Shown here: one piece after another, positions 1-8,902 of the stretch
How positions within the stretch are numbered: the first letter of the stretch is position 1
Layout of the letters: every line of letters begins with the position of its first letter
Origin: an uncultured Clostridium sp.
Lineage (GTDB): Bacteria; Bacillota_A; Clostridia; TANB77; CAG-508
Assembly (NCBI GenBank): GCA_946491915.1
Contig: CAMLYR010000002.1
Coordinates: forward strand, 1 to 47,689
Direction: 5' to 3'
DNA: 47,689 nucleotides
Program-made: the position numbers and the translations under genes
Notes under the pieces: generated by a model
What the model saw: only the letters and a program-made list of their open reading frames with translations
What the model was told of the DNA's origin: nothing
The model's database searches: none

Positions 1-26
1 GGTGTGAAGCGGGGGAAAAGGCGGAG

Positions 27-1895
27 ATGACTTCAAAACCTTACCTATCGCTATTGTTTGTATATACAAAGATGCGTAATATCGCTGGAATCTCCACCGC
101 AGAAGCGAAAAAATCATATGATATGTTTGCGAAATGTCAATATATATCCAAAATAACAATGGATAAAGGAATTACATTTGCCACAGGAACACCCATCAGT
201 AACAGCATGACAGAGTTGTATACAAATATGCGTTATTTGCAGTATAATCTACTGCTCAACCTTAGATTAGGTTTTTTTGATGCATGGGCTGCTAACTTTG
301 GTGAAATAAAAACTGTGATTGAATTAGCACCAGAAGGTACAAAATATCAGCCTAAAACAAGATTTTCTCGATTCTATAATCTATCAGAATTAATGTCATT
401 GTTTCGTGAATGTGCTGATATTCAGACTGCAGAAATGTTGAATCTTCCAAGACCAAAAGCAGAATATATCAATGTTGTATTAGAGCCAAGTAAAATACAG
501 CAGGAGCTGGTAAAAGAACTTGGTAAAAGGGCGGAACATATTCGACGGAACAAAATAGACAGTCACATTGACAATATGTTGAAAATTACCCATGATGGCA
601 GAAAACTCGCCCTTGAGCAACGTTTAATTTGTGAACAATATGAGGAAAACAAAAATTCTAAAGTAAACGCTTGTGTACGCAATGCAATTCAAATTTGGAA
701 GGATAGTGCTTTGCAAAAAGGCACACAGCTTATATTCTGCGATATGGCTACACCAAAAAAATCTAGTTCATTCAATATCTATGATGACATTAAGAAAAAA
801 CTAATCTCTGCAGGAGTACCAGAAAACGAGATTTCCTTTATTCATGATGCTAATACCAATTTGAAGAAAATTCAACTTTTCGCTAAAATACGAAAGGGTA
901 AAGTTCGTTTTCTTCTTGGTTCTACAGCTAAAATGGGTGCAGGTACAAATGTCCAAAATCGCTTAGTGGCGTTACATCATATAGACGTACCCTGGCGGCC
1001 TTCAGATATCGACCAGCGTGAAGGAAGAATATTACGTCAAGGTAATTTATTTGATAAAGTAATGATTTTCCGTTACACCACAAAAGGTACATTTGACAGT
1101 TATTGCTGGCAGATACTCGAAAACAAACAGCGGGTAATCAGTCAAATTATGACTCATAAATCATCTGTGCGATCGATTGAAGATATTGACGAAGTTGTAT
1201 TAAATTATGCAGAAATAAAAGCACTTACAACAAATAATCCGTTGATTCAAGAGAAAATGAATTTGGAACTTCAAGTTGCAAAACTGAAAACCTACAAAAA
1301 CAATTTTATCCAACAAAAGCATAATATGGAAGATGAAATCACTTTATATTTCCCTAAAAAGATAGCAGAACTTCAAAAACAGATTTCTGCTTATCAAAAA
1401 GACATTCAAACATACCAAGAAAATATAGAACAGCAACCCAAGTTTTCTATTCAGATTGCTGGCACAATTTACAATGACAGAATGATTGCAGGATCAGTTA
1501 TTTTGCAACATTTATATCATTTAATAAAACAAAACTATAATTTCTCTCAACCTATTGCCATAGGAAAATATTTAGGATTTACTTTACAGATTGAAAGAAA
1601 TTGTAGCAGCTACAACTTAATTCTTCAAGGTTCTATATCGCACACCATAGAAATTGGAGAATCTCCGATTGGAATAATAGTGCGAATGAATAACGTATTA
1701 TCTGAGTTTTCAAAACATCTGAAATTTTTTACTCAAAATTTGAAATATTTAGAAGAGCAACTGAAAAACGCTAAAACAGAAGTACAAAAACCATTTCCAA
1801 AGGAGGATGAATTAAAAGAAAAACAAGCCAGATTGATTGAAGTAAACACTCAGTTAAATATCAATGATGTGAAAATGTCTACTCTAGCAGGGTAA
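27..1895 (+). CDS. C-terminal part of a giant SNF2-like helicase (mobile-element type), 5' end missing
   Basis: The sequence reads as the C-terminal helicase half of the very large methylase/SNF2-type proteins carried by clostridial conjugative elements, which are thought to act on DNA during element transfer or defence. Visible motifs are FATGTPISNS (about residues 51-60, motif III), GSTAKMGAGTNVQNRL (about 298-313, motif V region) and QREGRILRQGN (about 330-340, motif VI). A coiled-coil-rich tail follows. Family members are usually thousands of residues long, so the 622 residues here are only the end. The frame is open to base 3, so the ATG at 27 need not be a start. Homology to the family appears to begin only at FVYTKMRN, near base 54. 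The more GC-rich bases before it do not look like the expected DEAH-box upstream sequence, suggesting a rearrangement. Helicase family membership is sure; function is inferred. Confidence 0.85.
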   Translation: MTSKPYLSLLFVYTKMRNIAGISTAEAKKSYDMFAKCQYISKITMDKGITFATGTPISNSMTELYTNMRYLQYNLLLNLRLGFFDAWAANFGEIKTVIELAPEGTKYQPKTRFSRFYNLSELMSLFRECADIQTAEMLNLPRPKAEYINVVLEPSKIQQELVKELGKRAEHIRRNKIDSHIDNMLKITHDGRKLALEQRLICEQYEENKNSKVNACVRNAIQIWKDSALQKGTQLIFCDMATPKKSSSFNIYDDIKKKLISAGVPENEISFIHDANTNLKKIQLFAKIRKGKVRFLLGSTAKMGAGTNVQNRLVALHHIDVPWRPSDIDQREGRILRQGNLFDKVMIFRYTTKGTFDSYCWQILENKQRVISQIMTHKSSVRSIEDIDEVVLNYAEIKALTTNNPLIQEKMNLELQVAKLKTYKNNFIQQKHNMEDEITLYFPKKIAELQKQISAYQKDIQTYQENIEQQPKFSIQIAGTIYNDRMIAGSVILQHLYHLIKQNYNFSQPIAIGKYLGFTLQIERNCSSYNLILQGSISHTIEIGESPIGIIVRMNNVLSEFSKHLKFFTQNLKYLEEQLKNAKTEVQKPFPKEDELKEKQARLIEVNTQLNINDVKMSTLAG

Positions 1896-1924
1896 TGTTT
1901 TTTACAAAATATATTATTTATTAG

Positions 1925-1951
1925 AAAAAGCTGGACAATATCCAGCTTTTT
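1925..1951. terminator. Bidirectional intrinsic terminator
   Basis: A perfect 11-bp stem (AAAAAGCTGGA / TCCAGCTTTTT) with a 5-nt loop, A-rich on one side and T-rich on the other. It lies between the helicase gene (plus) and the convergent operon ending at 1995 (minus), so it can stop transcription from both sides. Confidence 0.9.
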
Positions 1952-1994
1952 TTCTTTCATATTAGTAAAAAACTACTTTTATTACAATACAGCA

Positions 1995-2552
1995 TCATGT
2001 GGTATGATTTCTTTTGAAAAATGCATTCCATTCATTCCTTTGCTGTTCCCATATACCTTCCCATTTATCTACATAATAATGGTAGTCTTCCATTGTGAAA
2101 TCTGATGGTAAACCTGTTAAATGAACTTTTCCTTCTTCAATCTTTGATTTAGAAAATTTTACATACATTGCAAACATTTCCTCATCATTTTCTTTTTTAT
2201 CATTTGCCCAGTTTACGACACATTCTTTTAAAAACCCAATGCGCTCTTCTCCTGTAATATGTTTTTTAGATGCTAATTCAATGGAACTATGTATCATATT
2301 ATCAAAAGATTTCATTGTTTCATAACTAATTTTTCTAAACTCCTGAGGTCCCTCTATTTTTATTTCTTGGGTACATAATGGCTTTTGATTTTCTCCTGTT
2401 TCCTTCAATTCCAGAACATCATATTTTGGTTGTTTTGGCATTTCGTTGTCTATTTGATTTTTTTCTTCTTCAGAAATTCTTTTATTAAGGCAAGTTCCCC
2501 CATTCAATTTTATACCCTTCAAAGAGGGATATGTCAATTTTGCAATCTCCAT
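1995..2552 (-). CDS. Unknown 185-residue protein, last gene of the minus-strand operon
   Basis: I do not recognise this family. The protein is hydrophilic, lacks a signal peptide or membrane segment, and has a charged, Lys/Glu-rich N-terminal half. A more helical C-terminal half contains a tryptophan-rich end (DKWEGIWEQQRNEWNAFF). The start is supported by AAAGGAGGAGA eight bases before the ATG. It is the last gene before the bidirectional terminator and follows the secreted-protein gene by 19 nt, so it is probably co-transcribed with the peptide-maturation remnants upstream. No function can be given. Confidence 0.75.
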   Translation of the reverse strand: MEIAKLTYPSLKGIKLNGGTCLNKRISEEEKNQIDNEMPKQPKYDVLELKETGENQKPLCTQEIKIEGPQEFRKISYETMKSFDNMIHSSIELASKKHITGEERIGFLKECVVNWANDKKENDEEMFAMYVKFSKSKIEEGKVHLTGLPSDFTMEDYHYYVDKWEGIWEQQRNEWNAFFKRNHTT

Positions 2553-2571
2553 GAAACATCTCCTCCTTTAA

Positions 2572-3996
2572 TTAACCGCCTATATATTCAGAATGGCTAA
2601 AGTGATATACATAATATATCGTTTCTGTGGATGATCTATTACCAGAAACATAAAATGTCACTGTATCAATATCGTAGTGATGTCTAAAATATTTAGGCCC
2701 TCCTAATAAGCAAGAATAGGTTCCCAATGCACTTGGTGTTGTTAAACTTAATTCAACAGTTCCGTCTGTACCTGTTACTCCGCTTGTATCTCGATATTTT
2801 CTGCCAGAACTTTCACTCCAACCGCCACTTTCCCATTCCATATTAACTGTAGCATTTACAATAGGATAATTATTTTCAGTGAAAACTCCTACTAATGGTG
2901 TTAGTTTAGTTGTAAATCTTAAATAATCATCTCCTTGAGGATAGTCAGGATAGCTATTGTCTCCTTCATCTCCACTCATAACCACCAAAAATTGGGATGG
3001 TCTAAGTGTAGCACCTGTCAGTGTTAAAGTATATCCACTTGCTGCAAAATTTGCTTCATCTGCAAATACTCTAATATAATTCACTCCTCTGCCAATCTGA
3101 TACGTACCATCATCATTTTTTTCATTGAGTATCATAGAATTTCCATCTGCATGATACACTTCTACTTTATATCCTGATGTTACTTCTGCAGATACAGATT
3201 GATAATCAGGTGCATCTGGCATTTTAAACCAATCTTGGTCATTTACTACATGAAGTGTTGCTCCAGTTAACTCTTTATTAATTTCTAATTCATAAGCTGT
3301 ATAAGGACTGTCATTTGGTTCTGCACCATCATAAACTCCTTGTACATCTAAACTTATTGTCAAATAATATGGAGCAGAGGCGCCAGCAGCATCATTTGCG
3401 AATACAATAACTGCATATTGATTAGTTGTAGAAGTGTTGTTAATAAAGGCTGCTCCCTCATCGATTGTTTTTTCTGTACCATCTGGATATGTATTAAAAT
3501 AGGTATCTGTAGTAGAACCTGCAACAATGTTTCCTAATGTCCCATCAGCATTTACTTCGTAAATAAAAAGGTCATAGTTTAAATATTTACTTTTTGGGCA
3601 TTCTAATGTTGCTGTTACAATTTGTGTTGGTGCAAGTGTTACTAATAAATAAGAAAATGTATTTGGCTCAGAAAGTGTGCCTTCAAATTTTTGTGTTACA
3701 CTTCTTTCTGTTCCATAAGCAACCGGCATTTCAATAAAAGTTCCTTCTTCTAAATTTAAATCTATAGGAGCATCTTCTATATCCTCTGTTGCATCATCCG
3801 CTTGGTATAAATCATCAATGCTAATTTCTTCTACTTCTGGTAATGAAGCTATTTCCACATCATCCAAGCTTTCAACAAATTCCACTTTGATTGTTTCTTC
3901 ATTTTCATTTTCTGTTATTTCATTTGCAAATACAAAAACATTTGTAGACAACATCATACTTAATGCAACTGTACAAGATATTACTTTTTTTAACAT
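2572..3996 (-). CDS. Secreted protein with two PPC-like beta-sandwich domains and a C-terminal Ig-like domain
   Basis: The N-terminus is a Sec signal peptide: MLKK, a hydrophobic stretch, then a cut near VFA-NE. An acidic linker (about residues 25-85) follows. Two segments resemble bacterial pre-peptidase C-terminal (PPC) domains: about 90-215, and about 216-315, which has the AEPNDSPYTAYEL and NDQDWFKM signatures typical of PPC. The last 150 residues look like an Ig/transthyretin-like domain (NATVNMEW...GVTGTDGTVELSLTT). There is no peptidase domain, membrane anchor or LPXTG motif, so the protein is probably released or loosely wall-bound. The ATG at 3996 is preferred over the one at 4008 because GAGG lies seven bases upstream of it. 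It sits in the operon of the acyl-carrier-like gene; a link to peptide export is inference only. Confidence 0.8.
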   Translation of the reverse strand: MLKKVISCTVALSMMLSTNVFVFANEITENENEETIKVEFVESLDDVEIASLPEVEEISIDDLYQADDATEDIEDAPIDLNLEEGTFIEMPVAYGTERSVTQKFEGTLSEPNTFSYLLVTLAPTQIVTATLECPKSKYLNYDLFIYEVNADGTLGNIVAGSTTDTYFNTYPDGTEKTIDEGAAFINNTSTTNQYAVIVFANDAAGASAPYYLTISLDVQGVYDGAEPNDSPYTAYELEINKELTGATLHVVNDQDWFKMPDAPDYQSVSAEVTSGYKVEVYHADGNSMILNEKNDDGTYQIGRGVNYIRVFADEANFAASGYTLTLTGATLRPSQFLVVMSGDEGDNSYPDYPQGDDYLRFTTKLTPLVGVFTENNYPIVNATVNMEWESGGWSESSGRKYRDTSGVTGTDGTVELSLTTPSALGTYSCLLGGPKYFRHHYDIDTVTFYVSGNRSSTETIYYVYHFSHSEYIGG

Positions 3997-4020
3997 ATTT
4001 TTCCTCATTTTCTTATAACA

Positions 4021-4497
4021 TCATGCGATTGTGTCAAATTCTGGAATATTGAATTCCACTGATTGAAACGCTCCCTCTTCTGAGTATACTTTAGGTACAT
4101 CTGCTATAACATCTGGTTTCACTGCTAATTCCACTTGTTGCTCAATGTACTGTTTTGCTTCTTCACTCAACTGTACCTCATCTACTGGTTGGGAAGCCGA
4201 TGGCTGAGTCATTTGCTCTTTTTTCATTTGATTTTCTGCTTTTTTCTCTGCAAGAGCCTCTGCTTGTTCTTTTTCTGCTTTTTTTGCTGCTTCTTTTTGG
4301 TCTTCTTTTGTAGCTTCTTCTAATTTTTCACCATACTTTTCTGCTTGCTCCATATGCTCCATAGTATATCCTAAAGCCCGCTGCATGGTTTCTTCATCAC
4401 CTTTATTGCGTGCTTCCATATACACATTCATGGAAACAGAAGCCATCTTGATACTATTACCGGCACCAATTAAATTTTGCACCATACCAGTATTCAT
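4021..4497 (-). CDS. Unknown 158-residue helical, Glu/Lys-rich protein
   Basis: The N-terminal 45 residues are an amphipathic, Met/Ser-rich helix (GMVQNLIGAGNSIKMASVSM). About 55 residues of alanine/glutamate/lysine-rich sequence follow, very likely a coiled coil. The C-terminal part contains EEAKQYIEQQVELA and ends hydrophobic. There is no signal peptide. The start follows AAAGGGTGA by a good spacing. The gene lies 23 nt downstream of the acyl-carrier-like gene and 24 nt upstream of the secreted PPC-like gene, in one operon. I do not recognise the family. In this context it could be a scaffold or accessory protein of the peptide-maturation locus, but nothing in the sequence proves that. Confidence 0.75.
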   Translation of the reverse strand: MNTGMVQNLIGAGNSIKMASVSMNVYMEARNKGDEETMQRALGYTMEHMEQAEKYGEKLEEATKEDQKEAAKKAEKEQAEALAEKKAENQMKKEQMTQPSASQPVDEVQLSEEAKQYIEQQVELAVKPDVIADVPKVYSEEGAFQSVEFNIPEFDTIA

Positions 4498-4520
4498 AAT
4501 AAATCACCCTTTCTTTTATA

Positions 4521-4778
4521 TTATAATTTATAACTATCTATCATATTAATAATAGTATTAATAGTAGATAATTTACCCTCTTGAATATCTTTTTCAGAAA
4601 TATGAATATTAAATTCTCTTTCAATATCAAAGAAAATATATACCAATTCAAAAGCATGGATACCTATTTCTAATCCAAATAATGGGACATCTAATAATTC
4701 TTCTTTTCCTGAAAAATCTTTATTTAATCTATTTTGAAATAATTTTAAAACCTTATCTTTAATAATATCCTTTTCCAT
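4521..4778 (-). CDS. Acyl-carrier-protein-like protein lacking the phosphopantetheine serine
   Basis: The 85 residues have the length and pattern of an acyl carrier protein: helix I, a loop, then FELVYIFFDIEREFNIHISEKDI matching the helix II-III region. At the usual DS(L/I) attachment site the sequence reads GIHAFEL, with His-Ala in place of Asp-Ser, so no phosphopantetheine can be attached there. From memory, NCBI describes a family called peptide maturation system acyl carrier-related protein (TIGR04069), found beside TIGR04066 proteins in clostridial RiPP loci. The neighbour upstream looks like TIGR04066, which supports this assignment. The ribosome binding site TAGGAG overlaps the stop of that neighbour, so the two are translated from one message. 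It probably acts as a protein-protein scaffold. Confidence 0.7.
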   Translation of the reverse strand: MEKDIIKDKVLKLFQNRLNKDFSGKEELLDVPLFGLEIGIHAFELVYIFFDIEREFNIHISEKDIQEGKLSTINTIINMIDSYKL

Positions 4779-4792
4779 AATATAAAGTTCTC

Positions 4793-5302
4793 CTAAATAG
4801 AATCTACTTGAGCATATTCTTCCAAAGTATTTTTTATTTTATAGTATATATCATCACAATAAATAAAAGTATCTTTATTGTATGCTTGTTTTATAACAGC
4901 CTCTACTTTAGAAAAATCAACTTCAATAAACGATAAATCCCCTTGTATGTCATCATTTATGAAATCTACAACCGTATTATTTACTAAAAAACAGTCAGGC
5001 TCTGCATTGTATTTATACTTCATAGTTGGAGAAATATTTTCAAAATACATTTTGTCGAAATAGTTAAAATGTGTACATAATACTGTTGTATCTGGTGAAA
5101 CTGCTTGTGCTATCTCGTACGCCATCATACCAAATCTATTGTGAAATTTCTTCGATATTGGTATAATGCCACCTGGAACTCCAATTATAATTACATCAGG
5201 TTTTTGTTTCCTTTCCTGCTTTTTTACAAATTGATTAAAAAGTACAATCTTTTCATCTTCAGTATATTTTGTTTGAAACATAAAATCTGGTATAGGTGTC
5301 AT
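4793..5302 (-). pseudogene. 5'-truncated peptide-maturation protein, TIGR04066-like
   Basis: The readable frame gives a C-terminal fragment of about 169 residues (MTPIPDFMFQTKYTEDEK..., then KPDVIIIGVPGGIIP). It resembles the C-terminal half of the TIGR04066 peptide maturation system proteins, by recollection of the family. Homology-like sequence continues upstream of the first ATG (NYGDFFG at about 5303-5323) until it meets the end of the ABC transporter remnant near 5327. The gene has therefore lost its 5' half and has no proper ribosome binding site before its first ATG. The most economical reading is one deletion that removed the end of the ABC gene and the start of this one. Whether the fragment is still translated is unknown. 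Confidence 0.65.
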
Positions 5303-5330
5303 TCCAAAAAAATCCCCATAATTTCTACTG

Positions 5331-6797
5331 CTAGGCTCTTGCTAAAGCTAATCTTTGTTTTTGTCCTCCAGATAAATACTCACCATTTGTACCGATGATA
5401 TAATCAGAACCTTTTAAATCTATTACCTCCTGTAATCCACTATCTTTTATAGCCATTTCATATGTTTCATTTTGAATATCTTTATATAAACAAATATTAT
5501 TATAGATACTATCATCAAATAAATAAATTTCTTGGCTCACTACTGAAAATAAATTCCTATATTCTATAAGATCATAAGATTGAATATCCTTTCCATTCAA
5601 TTTTATACTTCCATTTGTAGGCTTATAAAATCTTAATAGTAATTGAACTAATGTAGTTTTTCCTGAACCATTCACACCAATTAATGCTAACTTACCATTT
5701 TGAGGTATCTTAAAAAATATATTTGATAATACAAAATTACTATTTTCATCATATCTAAACCCTAAGTTTTCAAATGTAATCTCGTTTACATCACAGATAT
5801 GATTTTGTCCGCTTTCTTCTTCTTCCCAACTTAAAAATTTATAAAAACGCTTTGCAGATGGTATTATACCAGATAAATAACATCGTATATCTAATATCGA
5901 TGAAATAGGCGTTGTAACATATGTTGTATATGTTATAAAAGCAAATATACTACCAACTGATAATTTCATATGAAATACTAAATTAGCGCCTACAATGTAA
6001 AGAATTGTTATTAAGCTATCAATCAGTATAGTATCTACCGATACATTAAATTGCTCTAATTTTCCTAACTTTAACTGATCCGTTATTATTTTCGATTGTT
6101 TATTCTCAAACTGTTTTTTTTTATAATGCTCAATATGAAACAATCTGATTTCTTCTAGTCCAGAAAGCGTATCATATAACCATTTCGCATATTCACTTTG
6201 TACTTCTATATAGTGATTCGTAATATCACTTTTATGCTCAGAAACTCTTTTGACAATTTTGTATTTTAATGGAATAAATAATAAAACGAATATTGTTAAA
6301 GTAGGACTTAAAATAAAAAGACCTATTAGACTTCCCAAGATACTAAAAATTTGAGTAATCATAAAAAACATTGAACTATCCATGATATTAGATATATTCA
6401 TTATATCTACTTCCATATTGTTCATAAATTCTCCAATATTTGTAGAATTTATTTTATCTAGTTTAACTTTTAACATATGTTCAAATGCTTTTTTAGACAA
6501 TCTATACTTTATATTAGCAGCTATATATATTCTCTTTTTTTCTTTATAAAACTCCAAAATATTATTTAATAATTTCAAGATTGTCATAACCATTACTAGA
6601 ATAAGTAATAATTTAAAATCTTGATTCATAAAACCTTTGTCCATAATATCTTTATTTAAAATAGGAAGACATAAATTGAATAGAATTGATATTAATAAAC
6701 AAATGAATATAATAATCATATCTTTCTTGTACGGTTTTAATATATAAAACAATTTTTTAATAATCTCTTTATCTGTCAATATACTATGCCATCCCAT
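5331..6797 (-). pseudogene. ABC exporter (membrane plus ATPase) truncated just after the signature motif
   Basis: An ABC-type exporter of peptide or drug type. An N-terminal membrane domain with about six hydrophobic segments (residues about 20-310) is followed by an ATPase domain with Walker A GVNGSGKTT (about 371-379), a Q-loop (VVSQE) and the signature YLSGGQKQRLALARA at the very end. Walker B, the D-loop and the H-loop, about 60-80 residues in the family, are absent, so the protein cannot hydrolyse ATP normally. The frame stops at TAG, and the remaining sequence joins the TIGR04066-like fragment. Starts are TTG at 6800 or ATG at 6797; neither has a clear ribosome binding site. In intact loci of this type the exporter moves the matured peptide out of the cell. 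Confidence 0.85.
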
Positions 6798-6831
6798 CAA
6801 TCATTTTTTATAATAACCATTCTATATAAAA

Positions 6832-6868
6832 ATAATGTATATAAGTAAGTTTTACTTATATACATTAT
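6832..6868. promoter_or_regulatory. Large operator-like palindrome upstream of the ABC/peptide-maturation operon
   Basis: Perfect 17-bp arms (left arm begins ATAATGTATA, right arm ends TATACATTAT) separated by 3 nt. It sits 35 nt upstream of the ABC gene start in the promoter region. Its core ATAAGTAAGTTTTACTT matches 14 of 17 positions of a sequence upstream of the BlaI-like gene (8733-8749), so it is a likely binding site for that repressor. A TATAAT lies inside the left flank on the minus strand. Confidence 0.75.
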
Positions 6869-6923
6869 AATATCATGTTCTTTAATAAAATACAAACATT
6901 TTTCTACAAAATACTTTTATGTT

Positions 6924-8267
6924 TTAATGAGGACATTTTTTGTATGTAGTACTATATTGTTCTTCTTTATTTTTCACAGCTCCACATCGGCTGCACTCTT
7001 GTGCAGAATAAACTGTTACCACACAGCCACTTCCATTTTTTTTATGTTCAGTATATGTAATATTTTTATAAGTATGGCTGCACCCACTTTTTATAGTTTT
7101 ATTGTCATAAACGGGTTTTACAGTCCCATCTTCGTATATAATATAGTTTTCGCATCCCTCTACTAATTGAAATTCTGGTAGCATAGGAGTACCTAGTAGC
7201 TGCATTCCTTCTGGCATTTTATACGTCTGTACACCTTCTTCCAAAGGTTCATACACTTCCACATTCATAACAGGAGCTTCTTGATAAGCCAAAACTCCTA
7301 CAGAAGATACCATCATAGACATTGTTATTACACCAATGGTTGTTACTACTTGCCATTTTGTTCTTTTTTTTGCTTTTTTCATCTTTTCTAACCTCTCATT
7401 CATTCTTTTTTTTTCATTACTTCCAAAATAATTGACTGGCAAAAACAATGATGTTGTATTATTTTCTTTTTGTGAGGAATATAAAACTAAATAACTATAT
7501 CTTTTTCTATCTTTTTCATCATTAAGTGTTAATATGACTTGCTCATCACAATGAAATTCACAAATTTTATTAATTTGTTTTATTAAAATATAAGATAATG
7601 GGTTAAACCAGTGCATAATTGCCACGCTGATTCCTATTATTTTTAAAATATAGTCTTTTTTCTTTATATGTATCATTTCATGCCTTACGATAAGCAATAT
7701 ATCCTCTTGTTTCATTTCCACCATAGGTAAAAATATAGTAGGCTTAAAAAACCCGATTGTCATAGGACTTTTAATACCATATATTTTTTTGGCATAAATA
7801 TTTCTTTTTATCTTCTGTCGTTTTCTTTCTTCTTCTACTATGTTTTTTTCTATTTCTGAAATAGGTTCAAAGACAGCATTTTGCCATAACAAACATAATT
7901 TTCTATACCTTTTTATCTGTTTTAATAATAATACTATGACAACCATCAACCAAATACAAAACAATGTCATAAGTATATATTGTTCCACTCCTAAATTGTA
8001 CAATTTCCCATCCGATGTTCTATAAAGCATATGCCTTACTTCAACAATTTCTTTTGTATGAATTCTTTCATAACCAAATAATTGATATAAAACATATAAA
8101 TAATTATTTTTCCAAATCGGAAAAGGTATTAAAAATGAAATTGTTACAATAATTAAAAACTTTCTTTTTAATTCATAAGATATCTCTGTCTTTTTTGAAA
8201 AAATATACCAGAATAAAAATATCATACTTCCTATTATAGTCATTGCAAACAATTTACTTTCAATCAT
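6924..8267 (-). CDS. BlaR1/MecR1-like M56 membrane metallopeptidase sensor
   Basis: A membrane-embedded zinc peptidase of family M56 that would cleave or inactivate its partner BlaI-like repressor when a signal is sensed. Hydrophobic segments lie near residues 5-22, 37-50 and 97-115. The zinc motif HEMIH is at 196-200, followed by the family signature WFNPLSY and CEFHCDEQV. A fourth membrane segment (about 300-320) leads to an outside domain of about 125 residues. That domain is not a penicillin-binding domain: it ends with CSHTYKNITYTEHKKNGSG, then C-x2-C and a final Cys-Pro-His, resembling a small zinc-ribbon. The signal is therefore unlikely to be a beta-lactam. The start follows AAGGTG and lies 12 nt after the repressor gene, so both are co-transcribed. 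Confidence 0.88.
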   Translation of the reverse strand: MIESKLFAMTIIGSMIFLFWYIFSKKTEISYELKRKFLIIVTISFLIPFPIWKNNYLYVLYQLFGYERIHTKEIVEVRHMLYRTSDGKLYNLGVEQYILMTLFCIWLMVVIVLLLKQIKRYRKLCLLWQNAVFEPISEIEKNIVEEERKRQKIKRNIYAKKIYGIKSPMTIGFFKPTIFLPMVEMKQEDILLIVRHEMIHIKKKDYILKIIGISVAIMHWFNPLSYILIKQINKICEFHCDEQVILTLNDEKDRKRYSYLVLYSSQKENNTTSLFLPVNYFGSNEKKRMNERLEKMKKAKKRTKWQVVTTIGVITMSMMVSSVGVLAYQEAPVMNVEVYEPLEEGVQTYKMPEGMQLLGTPMLPEFQLVEGCENYIIYEDGTVKPVYDNKTIKSGCSHTYKNITYTEHKKNGSGCVVTVYSAQECSRCGAVKNKEEQYSTTYKKCPH

Positions 8268-8279
8268 TAGTGGAACACC

Positions 8280-8657
8280 TTACTCATCTATTATTTTTTT
8301 CAATTCCTCTATATCCTTTTGACTTAATCCTTCTCCGCCATTTAATGCACAAATAAAATTTCCAATAGAGTCACCATAGGCTTCTGCCAAAAGATTTTGT
8401 GTCCATCTTTGAATATATTCTTTTTTTGTTTCTGTTGCCATGTAAATATAACTTCTCTTACTACTTTGGTCAATTTGCAAAAAGCCTTTTTCCTGCAATC
8501 TCAATAAAAAAGTTCTAAGAGAAGGTCTTTTCCATGCTTTCCCCCCTTTTTCTATAAAATATTCCACTAAATCCTTAAAATAAACACCATTTTCATGTTC
8601 CCAAATATAATCCATCAATTCAAATTCTAACTCTGACAATCCATATTTTCCTGCCAT
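8280..8657 (-). CDS. BlaI/MecI/CopY-family transcriptional repressor
   Basis: A winged-helix repressor of 125 residues, the usual family length: GLSELEFELMDYIWEHENGVYFKDLVEYF, then RPSLRTFLLRLQEKGFLQI, a typical BlaI recognition helix and wing, with a C-terminal dimerisation helix. I chose the ATG at 8657 (MAGKYGLSE) because it matches the family start and has AAGGAG upstream, although the 12-nt spacing is long. The frame is open to 8693. It is followed directly by the M56 sensor. A dyad half-copy upstream (8733-8749) and the large palindrome at 6832-6868 are its probable operators. It would repress its own operon and the exporter operon until cleaved. Confidence 0.88.
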   Translation of the reverse strand: MAGKYGLSELEFELMDYIWEHENGVYFKDLVEYFIEKGGKAWKRPSLRTFLLRLQEKGFLQIDQSSKRSYIYMATETKKEYIQRWTQNLLAEAYGDSIGNFICALNGGEGLSQKDIEELKKIIDE

Positions 8658-8732
8658 AATATTTACATTCTCCTTTTTATTCTTAAAATACAAACAATTT
8701 CTTAATACTCATTTCCTATATCTACATTTATA

Positions 8733-8749
8733 ATAAGTCAATCTTACTT
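8733..8749. promoter_or_regulatory. Probable BlaI-like operator upstream of the regulator operon
   Basis: ATAAGTCAATCTTACTT agrees with the core of the palindrome at 6841-6857 in 14 of 17 positions, with identical spacing between the AAGT and ACTT half-sites. It lies about 75 nt upstream of the repressor start, where an autoregulatory site is expected. Confidence 0.6.
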
Positions 8750-8902
8750 TCTAGTCAACTATTTTTTTAGTCATTATATTCTATCTGTGTCCTCACAACT
8801 TTCTCTAATGCTGGTGATGTTGCATATTATCTAAGATACCCTCAGTAATTTGATAAAAGTTTTGGCAACAAGGTGAGCTTATTTTCGATTATAATAGTTG
8901 AT

